Source: RPQJ01 sp963744735 (GTDB taxonomy: Bacteria; Pseudomonadota; Gammaproteobacteria; Steroidobacterales; Steroidobacteraceae). From it: a stretch of 64,000 nucleotides of DNA. Positions 19,634 through 30,542 of the stretch are shown one piece after another. The stretch is taken from NCBI GenBank assembly GCA_963744735.1, contig CAVUVH010000034.1, forward strand, positions 310,001-374,000. The letters run 5' to 3'. A model generated the notes under the pieces. The model was not told the DNA's origin, did no database searches, and saw only the letters and a program-made list of their open reading frames with translations. A program made the position numbers and the translations under genes. Numbering within the stretch: the first letter of the stretch is position 1; each line of letters opens with the position of its first letter.

Positions 19634-19829
19634 GGGGGTGCCTGGGCGTTGGTCCTGCAGGCCGGCACTACACCGCCCGGCAATGACGGCCCGATGACCG
19701 GGTTGTTAAGTTTCAATGACTTGCGACGTCGATCATGATGCTGCCCGGGCTCGCCCACAGCACTGATGCGCATGGCGCGGTCACGCCGGCGGGTGTACCG
19801 TGCGCCGCCTTTAGTGCTCAGGTGGCCTG

Positions 19830-20401
19830 ATGGAAGCATTCCTGGTCTCCACCGGCGTCGTGGCGCTCGCCGAAATCGGCGACAAGACGCAGCTGCTGGC
19901 CCTGGTGCTGGCCGCGAAGTACCGCAAGCCGGTGCCGATCATCCTGGGCATCCTGGTCGCCACCTTGCTGAACCACGCGCTGGCGGGCGTTGCGGGCGCC
20001 TGGATCTCGGCGCTGGTCGGGCCGTCGGCGATGCGCTGGATCCTCGGCCTGTCGTTCATCGCGATGGCGGCGTGGACACTGGTCCCGGACAAGTACGACG
20101 ACGGCGGAGAGCCGAGCCGGCGCCACGGTTCGGCGTGTTCGGCGCGACCCTGGTCGCGTTCTTCCTGCTCGAGATGGGCGACAAGACGCAGATCGCGACG
20201 GTCGCGCTGGCGGCGAAGTACTCGTCGCTGTTCGCCGTCGTGGCCGGCACCACGTTCGGCATGATGCTCGCCAACGTGCCAGCGGTGCTGCTCGGTGAAG
20301 TGGCCGCGAAGAAACTGCCGATGCACATCGTGCACCGCATCGCCGCAGCGATCTTCCTGGTGCTCGGCGTGACGGTGCTGCTGGCAGGGATCAGGGACTA
20401 G
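19830..20401 (+). CDS. Gdt1/TMEM165 (UPF0016) family transporter, probable manganese exporter, one frameshift
   Basis: Membrane protein of about 190 aa made of two repeated halves. Each half carries the family signature: VALAEIGDKTQLLALVLAAKY near residue 11, and LLEMGDKTQIATVALAAKY in the second half. The acidic and Lys residues of these motifs bind the transported cation. Bacterial members export Mn2+ and relatives move Ca2+ or Mn2+, so manganese is an inference. The frame changes near 20130, after KYDDGGEP, and resumes as VFGATLVAFFLLEMG. The final TAG overlaps a repeat (20401-20450) that also serves as the boundary to convergent speA. I saw no recognisable yybP-ykoY riboswitch upstream. 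Confidence 0.88.
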
Positions 20402-20450
20402 GGACTAGGGGCTCAGCGGACTCAGCACCTCTGCCCTAACCCCTAGTCCC
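20401..20450. repeat. Inverted repeat between Gdt1-type gene and speA
   Basis: GGGACTAGGGG (20401-20411) and CCCCTAGTCCC (20440-20450) form a perfect 11-bp stem with a 28-nt loop. A preceding AGGGACTA at 20393-20400 is a direct repetition of the same unit and contributes the TAG stop of the upstream gene. As the gap between convergent genes it may terminate both. Related units recur at 22496-22595. Confidence 0.7.
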
Positions 20451-20454
20451 TTCC

Positions 20455-22434
<1,980 letters not shown>

Positions 22435-22495
22435 GGCGGCCGGAAAAAAGAGGCGCGCACGATAGTCACTGTGGGGGCTGACGTAAACAGAATCT

Positions 22496-22595
22496 GGGAT
22501 AGGGGATAGGGGTTAGGGACTAGGGATGCAGCAGTTCGAAGGCGAGCATGAGATCAAGGAGCGCAACCCCTGCCCCTAATCCCCAGTCCCTATCC
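22496..22595. repeat. GGGA-TAGGG type repeat pair upstream of speA
   Basis: A left block (22496-22527) holds GGGATAGGGGATAGGGGTTA then GGGACTAGGGA. A right block (22565-22595) holds CCCCTAATCCCCAGTCCCTA. The two form an imperfect inverted repeat around about 37 nt. The right block supplies the TAG stop of the sulfurtransferase gene. The units resemble those at 20393-20450 on the other side of speA. Confidence 0.65.
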
Positions 22596-23437
22596 TTCGC
22601 GACTGGTCGTCGGGTTCCTCGACCACTCGCTCCAGCTGCCAGGGTAGAGCCTTGCTCCCGGCAGGCCGGCGTGTTCCATGGCAAACAGCAGCTGGCAGGC
22701 CGTGACGCCGGAGCCGCACATGGCAATGGTGGCCGCGGGCGCGACGCCGCCGAGCCGGGCGCCGAATATCTGCGCCAGTGCGGCAGGCGCGAGGAAATGC
22801 CCGTCCGGACCCGTGACGGTCGACGACGGCAGGTTCAACGCGCCGGGAACGTGGCCCGCCACGGGGTCGATCGGTTCCACCTCGCCGCGAAAGCGCTCGC
22901 CGGCGCGGGCGTCCAGCACCCGGCACGCCGGGTCGAGCGCGGCCGCGGCCGTTGCATCGGCGTCCGCGATCCGCGAGGCATCGGCACGGGCGGTGAAGTT
23001 GCCGGTGGGCGGTGTGGGCGGGACTTCCGTCGTCACCGGCAGGCCATGCCCGGTCCAGGCCCGAGGCCGCCGTCCAGCAGGGCAACGTGACGATGACCGA
23101 GCCAGATCGCGGTCATCCACCAGAACCGTGCTGCCCACAGGCCGCTGGCGTCGTCATACGCCAGCAGCAGTGAGTCATCGTCGACGCCCCAGGCACGCAG
23201 GCGCGCGGCAAAGACCCCGGCGTCCGGCAGCGGGTGGCGGCCGCTGCGCGCTGTCGTCGGGCCTGCCAGGTCGTGGTGCAGGTCCACATGCACGGCGCCG
23301 GGCAAGTGGCCGCGCAGCCATGCTTCACGCCCGGCAGCAGGCCGCGCGAGCTCATAGCGGCAATCGAAGATGCGCAGTCGCGGATCGGCGAGAAGTTCCG
23401 CCGCCTGCTCTGCACCAACCAGCATCGGCCATGTCAT
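22590..23437 (-). CDS. 3-mercaptopyruvate/thiosulfate sulfurtransferase, two rhodanese domains, one frameshift
   Basis: Transfers sulfur from 3-mercaptopyruvate or thiosulfate to a thiophilic acceptor. About 282 codons encode two rhodanese folds. The N-terminal inactive domain is FDCRYELARPAAG...LRGHLPGAVHVDLHHDLAG. The C-terminal catalytic domain is RVLDARAGERFRGEVEPIDP, GHVPGALNLPS and the active-site loop MCGSGVTACQ. The CGSGVT loop favours 3-mercaptopyruvate over thiosulfate. The frame changes near 23060 (DGGL then AWTGHGLP). GGGAGGAAG precedes the ATG at 23437. It is divergent from the GST gene. Confidence 0.88.
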
Positions 23438-23516
23438 CGTCGCTTCCTCCCTGCCTGCCTGCCAGTACAATCCCGTACGGCGCGCGCCGCAAGGGCCACG
23501 ACGCGGAGGGATCACG

Positions 23517-24191
23517 ATGATCGAACTTTACTGGGGCAGCGGCAGCCCGTATTCCTGGCGCGTCCAGCTCGCGCTCGAATACAAGCGGCTGCCCTACGAG
23601 TCGCACGTGCTGCAGTTCTCGAAGCAGGAGCACAAGTCGCCGCAGATGCTGCGGATGAATCCCCGCGGCCGCGTGCCGGTGCTCAAGGACGGCGACTACG
23701 TCGTGTTCGAGTCGCTCGCCTGCCTTGTCTATCTCGACCGCAAGTATCCCGCGTACCCGCTGTTCGGCAGCTCGGCGGAGGAGGCGGGCACGATCATGCG
23801 GGTGCTGTGCGAGTACCAGGCGTATGCGGAGCAGTCGGTCACGCAGATCGTCTCGGCCGTGTTCCTGGACCAGCTCGACCAGCAGTCGGAGGAAGTCACC
23901 CGCGCCATGCACATCGTCGGCGGCGAAGCCCGCACGATCGAGGGGCGGCTCAGCAAGTCCGACTGGCTCGTCGGCGAGCAGCCCTCGGCGGCCGACATGA
24001 CCGTGTTCCCGGGCATCATGCTGCTGCTGCGGGCGATGGAGAAGCGCGAGGCGGGCGACCTGCGCTCGCGCTTCCTGCCGATGGAAACCACCTATCCGGC
24101 CATTGCCCGCTGGCTGCGGCGGATGGAGCAGCTGCCGGGGTACGAGCGAACCTACCCGCCGCACTGGCGGGACGGCACCGCCCGGGGCTGA
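23517..24191 (+). CDS. Glutathione S-transferase family protein
   Basis: A 224-aa cytosolic protein with an N-terminal thioredoxin-like fold, ELYWGSGSPYSWRVQLALEY. The Ser in GSPYSW is a plausible catalytic or glutathione-contact residue. RGRVPVLKDGDYVVFESLA is the cis-Pro and glutathione-binding segment. The C-terminal helical domain contains WLVGEQPSAADMTVFPGI, the N-capping box. Start is fixed by GGAGGG six bases before the ATG at 23517. The substrate is unknown. It shares a 79-nt intergenic region with the divergent sulfurtransferase gene. Confidence 0.9.
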   Translation: MIELYWGSGSPYSWRVQLALEYKRLPYESHVLQFSKQEHKSPQMLRMNPRGRVPVLKDGDYVVFESLACLVYLDRKYPAYPLFGSSAEEAGTIMRVLCEYQAYAEQSVTQIVSAVFLDQLDQQSEEVTRAMHIVGGEARTIEGRLSKSDWLVGEQPSAADMTVFPGIMLLLRAMEKREAGDLRSRFLPMETTYPAIARWLRRMEQLPGYERTYPPHWRDGTARG

Positions 24192-24247
24192 ATGCCCTGC
24201 CGCCGGCCCCACTCCGGTCCGGCGCCGATTCGCGGTAAACTGAGTTC

Positions 24248-24269
24248 CGCCGTCCGCATCCGGACGGCG
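24248..24269. terminator. 9-bp hairpin between GST and homospermidine synthase
   Basis: CGCCGTCCG / CGGACGGCG around a CATC loop is a perfect stem. It lies 56 bases after the GST stop and 30 bases before the hss start. No T-run follows. It may end the GST transcript or form part of the hss leader. Confidence 0.45.
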
Positions 24270-24298
24270 CCTGCCCAGGAATCCACAATAAAGCAATC

Positions 24299-25717
24299 AT
24301 GACCAGCTACCCCGTTCACGTCGCGTTCCCCGGCCGCCTGATCTTCGTCGGCTTCGGCAGCATCGGCCAGGGCGTGTTGCCCCTGATCCTGCGGCATGTC
24401 GGCATCCAGGCCGACCAGATCACGGTCGTTTCCGCAGACGATGCCGGGGCCGGCGTCGCGGCGGAATACGGCGTGAAGTTCGTGAAGCACACGCTGACGC
24501 GCGAGAACTTCAAGAACGTGCTCGACCCCCTGGTCGGCCGCGGCGACTTCCTGCTCAACCTGTCGGTGGACGTCTCGTCGATCGCGCTGATCAAGTTCTG
24601 CTGGGAAAAGGGTTCGCTGTACCTCGACACCTGCATCGAACCCTGGCCGGGCGGTTACACCGACCCGACCCTCTCGCCGTCGCGGCGCACCAACTATGCG
24701 TTGCGCGAAGAGGCGCTGGCGCTGCGCGACACGCGCAAGAACGCGCCGACCGCGGTGCTGACGCATGGCGCCAATCCGGGCATGGTCTCGCACTTCGTCA
24801 AGCAGGCGCTGCTGAACCTTGCCGCCGACACGGGCGTCGAGACCGCCGAGCCGGCGAACAAGGCCGAGTGGGCCGCGCTGGCCCACAAGCTGGGCGTGAA
24901 GGTCATCCACATCGCCGAGCGCGACACACAGGTGTCGAGCAAGCCGAAGGAACTCGGCGAGTTCGTCAATACCTGGTCCGTGGACGGCTTCGTCGGCGAA
25001 GGCTGCCAGCCGGCCGAACTCGGCTGGGGTTCGCACGAGAAGAACTGGCCGCGCGACGGCAAGAAGCACGACTTCGGCCGCGGCAGCGCCATTTACCTGA
25101 TGCAGCCGGGTGCCGCGACGCGCGTGCGCACCTGGACGCCGATCGCGGGGCGCTTCCATGGGTTCCTGATCACGCACGGCGAGTCGATCTCGATCTCCGA
25201 CTACCTGACCGTGAAGAAGGGCGAGCAGGTCGTGTACCGGCCGACCGTGCATTACGCCTACCACCCGAGCGACGCTGCCGTCGTGTCGGTGCATGAACTC
25301 GCCGGCCGCAACTGGAACATCCAGGAGCGCAAGCGGATCATGATGGAAGAGATCACGAGCGGCATCGACGAACTCGGCGTGCTGCTCGCGGGCCACAAGA
25401 AGAACGCCTACTGGTACGGCTCGCAGCTGTCGATCCAGGAAGCGCGGCAGCTCGCGCCGCACAACAGCGCGACTTCGCTGCAGGTGACCGTGGCGACGCT
25501 GAGCGGCCTGATCTGGGCCATCGAGAACCCGAACAGCGGCATCGTCGAGCCCGACGACCTCGACTACAAGCGCGCGCTGGAGATCTGCCGGCCCTACCTC
25601 GGTCCCGTCGTCGGCGAGTACACCGACTGGCATCCGCTGGTCGACCGCGGCCGGATGTTCCCCGAGGACCTCGACGAAACCGATCCCTGGCAGTTCAAGA
25701 ACATCCGCGTCGTGTGA
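24299..25717 (+). CDS. hss: Homospermidine synthase
   Basis: NAD-dependent enzyme of 472 aa that joins two putrescine units (or putrescine and spermidine) to make sym-homospermidine. It belongs to the saccharopine-dehydrogenase-like family. The Rossmann start is LIFVGFGSIGQGVLPLI at residues 14-30. Family blocks DTCIEPWPGGYTDP and LTHGANPGMVSHFVKQA follow, and KNAYWYGSQLSIQEAR lies in the C-terminal half. Length matches bacterial HSS (about 470-480 aa). With speA nearby, it implies a polyamine pool containing homospermidine. No spermidine synthase (speE) is seen in the window. Confidence 0.94.
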   Translation: MTSYPVHVAFPGRLIFVGFGSIGQGVLPLILRHVGIQADQITVVSADDAGAGVAAEYGVKFVKHTLTRENFKNVLDPLVGRGDFLLNLSVDVSSIALIKFCWEKGSLYLDTCIEPWPGGYTDPTLSPSRRTNYALREEALALRDTRKNAPTAVLTHGANPGMVSHFVKQALLNLAADTGVETAEPANKAEWAALAHKLGVKVIHIAERDTQVSSKPKELGEFVNTWSVDGFVGEGCQPAELGWGSHEKNWPRDGKKHDFGRGSAIYLMQPGAATRVRTWTPIAGRFHGFLITHGESISISDYLTVKKGEQVVYRPTVHYAYHPSDAAVVSVHELAGRNWNIQERKRIMMEEITSGIDELGVLLAGHKKNAYWYGSQLSIQEARQLAPHNSATSLQVTVATLSGLIWAIENPNSGIVEPDDLDYKRALEICRPYLGPVVGEYTDWHPLVDRGRMFPEDLDETDPWQFKNIRVV

Positions 25718-25746
25718 GCCGGTCGCCGCGATGAGCGCGCACTGAG

Positions 25747-26169
25747 ATGAGCGTCGGCGAAGGCAGCTGCCTCTGCGGGGCCGTCCGCTTCCGCTTCGGC
25801 CTGCCGCCGCTGCTGGGTTGCGCACTGTCACTGCACGATGTGCCGCCGCGCGCAGGGCGCGGGCTTCGTCACCTGGATCGGCACCGATGGCGACCGGTTC
25901 GAACTGCTGGGCGCGGCGACCATCTCCGCAGCTACCGCTCCTCACCCGAGGCCACGCGCAGCTTCTGCGGCCGCTGCGGTTCGCCGCTGTTCTTCGAGTC
26001 CACGCGCTGGCCGGGCGAGGTGCACATCACGCTGGCCGCGGTCGATCCGGGCATCGCCGCCACGCTGCAGCCGCAGGGCCACGTGCACTGGGCAGACCGG
26101 GCGCCATGGATCGGCGACATCCACGACGGCCTGCCGCGTCAGGCGGAATCCGGCGGCGCATCCTCGTAA
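25747..26169 (+). CDS. GFA-family (glutathione-dependent formaldehyde-activating-like) zinc protein, frameshifted
   Basis: A small zinc-binding protein of about 140 aa. It starts GEGSCLCGAVRFRF with the first CXC pair. In the neighbouring frame the segment MCRRAQGAGFVTWIGTDGDR follows, and FCGRCGSPLFFES supplies the last cysteines. Together these give the CXC...CXXCRR..GA...CXXCG spacing of the GFA fold. Frame changes lie near 25825 and near 25920. Most family members are not true formaldehyde-activating enzymes, so activity is not assigned. Its 3' end overlaps the convergent greB by 31 nt. Confidence 0.8.
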   Translation: MSVGEGSCLCGAVRFRFGLPPLLGCALSLHDVPPRAGRGLRHLDRHRWRPVRTAGRGDHLRSYRSSPEATRSFCGRCGSPLFFESTRWPGEVHITLAAVDPGIAATLQPQGHVHWADRAPWIGDIHDGLPRQAESGGASS

Positions 26170-26657
26170 CGCAGGCCGGTCACCACGTAGCGTTTCTTTC
26201 CGCCCGGCACCTCGATCGACACCTCGTCGTCGAGCCGCTTGCCGAACAGTGCTCGCGCCAGTGGCGAGTCCATGCTGACGTGGCGCCGGGCCGGGTCGAT
26301 CTCGTCGGGCCCGACGATGCGGAACTCCGTGACGATCCCGGCGTCGTCTTCGACCTCCACCCAGGCGCCGAAGAAAATCCGGCTGCGATCGTCGGGCGGC
26401 CGCGCCACCACGATCATTCCTTCCAGGCGCTTGCGCAGGAAGCGCACCCGGCGGTCGATCTCGCGCATCCGGCGCTTGCCGTAGGTGTATTCGGCGTTCT
26501 CGGACCGGTCACCCTGCGCCGCGGCTTCCTGCACTGCGCGGGTGATCGCGGGCCGCTGCACTCTCCACAGGTCATCCAGCTCATCCCGCAGCCGCTGCGC
26601 GCCCTCGGGCGTCGAGTACTGCGAGCCGGCGGGCAGCGGTTTCCGGTAACGGGTCAT
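26139..26657 (-). CDS. greB: Transcription elongation factor GreB
   Basis: RNA polymerase secondary-channel factor of 172 aa that stimulates cleavage of backtracked transcripts. The coiled-coil tip reads GDRSENAEYTYGKRRMREID, with the two acidic residues of the DxxE-type tip that coordinate the active-site Mg. RRVRFLRKRLEGMIVV is the basic patch that separates GreB from GreA. The C-terminal FKBP-like domain includes SMDSPLARALFGKRLDDEV. The ATG at 26657 gives MTRYRKPLPAGSQYST, the usual GreB start MTRYR. Confidence 0.95.
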   Translation of the reverse strand: MTRYRKPLPAGSQYSTPEGAQRLRDELDDLWRVQRPAITRAVQEAAAQGDRSENAEYTYGKRRMREIDRRVRFLRKRLEGMIVVARPPDDRSRIFFGAWVEVEDDAGIVTEFRIVGPDEIDPARRHVSMDSPLARALFGKRLDDEVSIEVPGGKKRYVVTGLRYEDAPPDSA

Positions 26658-26742
26658 GTTTTGCGGAGACGGATCGGGGGTGCGGGGATTATGTGCGCGC
26701 AGTCACGGAAAAGGCGGAGGCCCGCCAGTAGCTTGCGGCCTC

Positions 26743-26940
26743 ATGACCATCAAGTTCTACGCCCACTTTCTCGTCGAGCAACCGCAGCCGCGCGGCCTCG
26801 AGGAATTTCGTGGCGTGGTCGAACTCGACGGCCAGCCGCGTCCGGGGCGTGAAAACCGCGAAGCGGTGCGGATCATCGCGCGCAATTTCGGCCGCCCGGC
26901 GCAGGACGTCAAGCTGCTGCAGTGGGCCAGGCTGCACTGA
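26743..26940 (+). CDS. Small hypothetical protein, 65 aa
   Basis: ATG at 26743 opens a 65-codon frame. It starts MTIKFYAHFLVEQPQPRGLE and ends with an AVRIIARNFGRPAQDVKLLQ segment that has a well-formed amphipathic character. It reads like a compact soluble protein. I do not recognise the family. A strong terminator 78 bases downstream on the same strand supports transcription of this strand. It is divergent from greB, with an 85-nt gap. Confidence 0.6.
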   Translation: MTIKFYAHFLVEQPQPRGLEEFRGVVELDGQPRPGRENREAVRIIARNFGRPAQDVKLLQWARLH

Positions 26941-26975
26941 CGGCAATTTCCCCCTGTTGCCTGGCAGGTTCCCCT

Positions 26976-27011
26976 GGCGGACTTTTCCCTTCCCTTCGAC
27001 TCAAGTCCGCC
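26976..27011 (+). other. Stem-loop in the 3' region before the terminator
   Basis: GGCGGACTT (26976-26984) pairs perfectly with AAGTCCGCC (27003-27011) around an 18-nt pyrimidine-rich loop. It sits directly upstream of an intrinsic terminator, giving two consecutive hairpins in about 75 nt. This could be a structured 3' UTR or a small RNA. Confidence 0.4.
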
Positions 27012-27017
27012 TACTCG

Positions 27018-27049
27018 AGCCCCGGTCCTCACGGACCGGGGCTTTTTTT
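27018..27049 (+). terminator. Intrinsic terminator
   Basis: AGCCCCGGTCC-TCAC-GGACCGGGGCT forms an 11-bp perfect stem with a four-base loop. It runs straight into seven T residues (27043-27049). This is the only textbook rho-independent terminator I see in the window; it ends the transcript of the 65-aa gene. Confidence 0.93.
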
Positions 27050-27093
27050 CGCCTCAGGCGGTTGCGCCCATGCGGGAGTGAACCAGGGGTTCC

Positions 27094-27531
27094 CTAGGCG
27101 TCGCCGATCCGCAGTACCGCGATCGCGACCCTCACCTCGATCAGGAAGCTGACGAACGCAGCCACCAGCGAACACATGGCGAGCACGAACAGCAGCGCCA
27201 GCGGCGGCGCCAGGTTGAGCGGTATGAAGGTGCTCGAGAACAGCAGTGCGACCACGATCGCGACGAACAGCGCGGCCAGCGTGCCGAGCGTGATCGCGAT
27301 GTTGATGTAGCGCGCGCGCGTGGCCAGCGCCTGCAGCTGGCGGCGCAGGCGCTCGGGATCGTGCGCTTCCGGCAGGCGCAGTTCCTTCTCCATGTTGCGG
27401 GCGCGGTCGACGATGCGCGCCAGGCGGCTGGTCAGCACGCCGAGGAACACCCAGATGCCCGACAGCAGGAACACGGGTGCCAGGGCCAGCTCGATGGCGT
27501 GGGCAATGTCGACGACTTCGATTCCGTCCAT
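27094..27531 (-). CDS. DUF2721 membrane protein
   Basis: A 145-aa inner-membrane protein with three hydrophobic segments: LALAPVFLLSGIWVFLGVL near the N-terminus, INIAITLGTLAALFVAIVVALLF in the middle, and LALLFVLAMCSLVAAFVSFLI near the end. The first loop RLARIVDRARNMEKELR, rich in Arg and Glu, is the DUF2721 signature. Function of the family is unknown. It is divergent from the methyltransferase gene and its 3' end faces the terminator at 27018-27049. Confidence 0.85.
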   Translation of the reverse strand: MDGIEVVDIAHAIELALAPVFLLSGIWVFLGVLTSRLARIVDRARNMEKELRLPEAHDPERLRRQLQALATRARYINIAITLGTLAALFVAIVVALLFSSTFIPLNLAPPLALLFVLAMCSLVAAFVSFLIEVRVAIAVLRIGDA

Positions 27532-27603
27532 GCGGACCTCGCGGCAGGGCTCGGCGCCAGTGTAAGCCTTCGACCATTGCGGCGCGGTGCGGGCTCACGC
27601 AAC

Positions 27604-28359
27604 ATGAATCGCATGGCCGCATTCAAGGACCACTTCTCGCGCCAGTCCGCAGATTACAGCCGCTTCCGCCCGGGCTATCCGCCCGCGCTGGTCGAATGGA
27701 TCGCGTCGCGCGCGCCCGGGCGGACGCTGGCGGTCGACTGCGCGACCGGCAATGGCCAGGCAGCGGTCGCGCTGGCCGCCCACTTTGACGACGTGCTCGC
27801 CGTGGACGGCAGCCTGGCGCAACTCGAGCGCGCGACGCCGCACCCGCGCGTCCGCTACGAACGCGCCATGGCCGAGCAGCTGCCGGTGGCGGACGGCTCG
27901 GTGGCGCTGGTTGCCGCGGCGCAGGCCGCGCACTGGTTCGACTTCGCGCGATTCCACGCCGAATGCCGGCGGGTGCTGCAGCCGGGTGGCGTCATTGCCG
28001 TGTGGACCTACGAGAAATTCCGCGCCACACCGGCGCTCGATGCGGCCATCGACCGGTTCTACGACGACGTGGTGGGCGAATTCTGGCCACCCGAGCGGCG
28101 TTACGTCGAGGAGCGATACCGCACCCTGCCGTTCCCGTGGGCCGAGGAGCAGGCGCCGGAATTCGGGCTGGAGACGGACTGGTCGCTGGAGCAGGTCCAG
28201 GGCTATCTCGCCAGCTGGTCGGCGGTGCAGCGGTACAAGGATGCCAATGGCGGGACCGATCCCTTGCCCGCCCTCGTGGCTGAACTTGCCACGCTCTGGC
28301 CTGTCGGAGACACGGTTCGTCTCAACTGGCCGGTCCACCTGCGGCTGGGCCGCGCCTGA
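27604..28359 (+). CDS. Class I SAM-dependent methyltransferase
   Basis: Soluble methyltransferase of 251 aa. The SAM-binding motif I is LAVDCATGNGQAAVALA, followed by the acidic motif II VLAVDGS. QAAHWFDFARFHAECRRVLQPGG is the post-motif block typical of the UbiE/trans-aconitate-like group, and YSRFRPGYPPALVEWI is the family N-terminus. An ATG at 27613 is an equally possible start (MAAFKDHFSRQ). The substrate cannot be inferred. It is followed by a putative promoter for the M13 peptidase gene. Confidence 0.87.
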   Translation: MNRMAAFKDHFSRQSADYSRFRPGYPPALVEWIASRAPGRTLAVDCATGNGQAAVALAAHFDDVLAVDGSLAQLERATPHPRVRYERAMAEQLPVADGSVALVAAAQAAHWFDFARFHAECRRVLQPGGVIAVWTYEKFRATPALDAAIDRFYDDVVGEFWPPERRYVEERYRTLPFPWAEEQAPEFGLETDWSLEQVQGYLASWSAVQRYKDANGGTDPLPALVAELATLWPVGDTVRLNWPVHLRLGRA

Positions 28360-28365
28360 TTCACC

Positions 28366-28371
28366 TATAAT
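28366..28371 (+). promoter_or_regulatory. Consensus -10 element upstream of the M13 peptidase
   Basis: TATAAT at 28366 stands in the string CTATAATCGCGGCC, which is repeated exactly at 38003-38016 before another gene. No good TTGACA-like -35 is seen at 16-18 nt upstream. The leader to the ATG at 28425 would be about 47 nt. Confidence 0.5.
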
Positions 28372-28424
28372 CGCGGCCCCCTGCGACCGGTGGTCGCAAC
28401 CGCCTCATCCATGGAGTCCCGACG

Positions 28425-30475
28425 ATGCATCGCCGTTGGTCCAGACCTGTCGCCCTGTTCCTTGCCCTCGCCGCCAGCTCGGCCCCGCTGGCGACCACGC
28501 GTCGCCGAACCTGCGCCGCGCCTGCCGGCTCGGGGGTCATCCTGCAGAATTTCGATCGCAGCGTACGGCCGCAGGACGACTTCTATCGCTTCGTCAACGG
28601 CCACTGGCTCAAGAACACGCCGATTCCGGCCGACAAGTCGAACTACGGCTCATTCACGATGCTGGCCGACGAGGCGGAGAAGAACCTGCGAGTCATCGTC
28701 ACGGAAGCCGCCGGCGCCAAGGCAGCCAGGGGCAGCGACCAGCAGCTGATCGGCGACTTCTACACCAGCTTCATGGATGAAGGCCGCGCCGAGCAGCTCG
28801 GCCTCGCGCCGCTGCAGCCGGAACTCGACCGCATCGCCGCGATCAAGGACCGCGAGCAGCTGCTGGCCTACCTGTCGCGCGCGCAGCTGCTGCTGATCGA
28901 CACGCCGATCGGCGCGCAGATCTTCGCCGACGCGAAGAACCCGGAGATCAACACGCTGTGGGTGACGCAGTCCGGCCTCGGCCTGCCCGAACGTGACTAC
29001 TACTTCAATACCGAGCAGCGCTTCACCGAGATCCGCGCCGCCTACGAGAAGCACATCGACAACGTGTTCCGGCTGGCCGGCCGCAAGGATTCCGCCGCCG
29101 TGGCAAAGGACCTGATGGCGTTCGAGACACGGCTCGCCAAGGCTTCGTGGCCGGCCGTGAAGATGCGTGACATCGAGGCGCTGTACAACCCTGTCAGCGT
29201 CGAGGCGGCCGAGCAGGCGACGCCCGGCATCGACTGGTCGCAGTGGCTGGCCGACATGACGTTGCCGGGCACCGGGCAACTGGTGCTGACGCAGAAGGAC
29301 TACTTCCAGGAAGTCGGCAAGGCGCTCGGCGACGTGCCGCTCGCAACCTGGCAGGACTACCTGATGCTGCGCACGATCGACGCCTACTCGCCCTACCTCA
29401 GCAAGGCGTTCGTCGACGAGAATTTCGATTTCTACCAGCGCACGCTGTCCGGCACGCCGGAGATCAAGCCGCGCTGGAAGCGCGCGCTGGCCGAGATCGA
29501 AAGCTCGACCGGCGACCTGCTCGGCAAGGAGTACGTCAAGCGCCACTTCCCGCCGGAAGCCAAGGTGCGGATGGACGCGCTGGTCGGCAACCTGCTGCGG
29601 GCATTCGACACCTCGATCGACGAGCTCGAATGGATGGGACCGGAGACCCGCAAGGAGGCGCACGACAAGGTGCGCAACTTCACCGTCAAGATCGGCTACC
29701 CGACGAAGTGGAAGGACTACGACGGCCTGGTCACGCGGCCCGACGACCTGCTCGGCAACGTGCTGCGCGCGCGTGAGGTGAACGTCAAGCGCGAGCTGGC
29801 GAAGGTCGGCCAGCCGGTGGACAAGACGGAGTGGGGCATGACACCCCAGACCGTCAACGCGTACTACAACCCGCTGGCGAACGAGATCGTGTTTCCCGCC
29901 GCGATCCTGCAGCCGCCGTTCTTCGACCTGAACGCCGACGACGCCGTCAATTACGGCGGCATAGGCGCGGTCATCGGCCACGAGATCAGCCACGGCTTCG
30001 ACGACCAGGGCCGCAAGTTCGACGGCAAGGGCGTGCTGCGCGACTGGTGGACGGACCAGGACAACGAGCGGTTCATGGCGCGCGCCGGCAAGCTGGTGCA
30101 GCAGTACAACGCCTACAGCCCGATTCCCGGCATGAACATCAACGGCGAGCTCACGCTCGGCGAGAACATCGGCGACCTCTCCGGCCTGGCCGTGGCGCAC
30201 AAGGCCTACCAGCTTGCGCTCGACGGGCAAGCCGGCCCCGGTACTGGATGGGTTCACCGGCGACCAGCGCTTCTTCATCGGCTGGGCGCCAGGTCTGGGC
30301 CCGGAACTACCGTGACGACGAACTTCGCAAGCGCCTGAAGACGGACCCGCACAGCCCGAGCGAGTACCGCGCCAACGGCATCGTGCGCAACATGCCCGGG
30401 TTTGCCGAGGCGTTCGAGGTCAAGGCGGGCGACAAGCTGCACCTGCCGGCCGACCAGCAGGTGCGTATCTGGTAA
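28425..30475 (+). CDS. M13-family (neprilysin/PepO-like) zinc metallopeptidase, frameshifted near the 3' end
   Basis: Periplasmic or envelope endopeptidase of about 680 aa. A hydrophobic N-terminus (PVALFLALAASSAPLA) suggests export. The M13 N-domain start is DDFYRFVNGHWLKN. The catalytic motif is VIGHEISHGFDDQGR (HEXXH), and the third zinc ligand lies in LGENIGDLSGLAVA. NAYYNPLANEIVFPAAILQPP is the substrate-binding strand. Frame changes near 30235 and 30289 break the C-terminal domain; VLDGFTGDQRFFIGWA and QVWARNYRDDELR continue it, ending PADQQVRIW. Family members cleave short peptides; the substrate here is unknown. Confidence 0.92.
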
Positions 30476-30542
30476 CCTCGGTCTGTTAATCTCGCGTACG
30501 TTCCCCGGGGGGATAGCGGTCGGTTACAAGGAGACAGATCCG

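Noticed and set aside
19640..19829. yybP-ykoY manganese riboswitch before the Gdt1-type gene
   Set aside because: I could not find the conserved purine-rich loops of that riboswitch in the leader; a covariance-model search would settle it.
26991..27043. tRNA or tmRNA 3' end suggested by CTTCGACTC near 26995
   Set aside because: The flanking bases do not form a T-stem and no acceptor or anticodon arm can be drawn.
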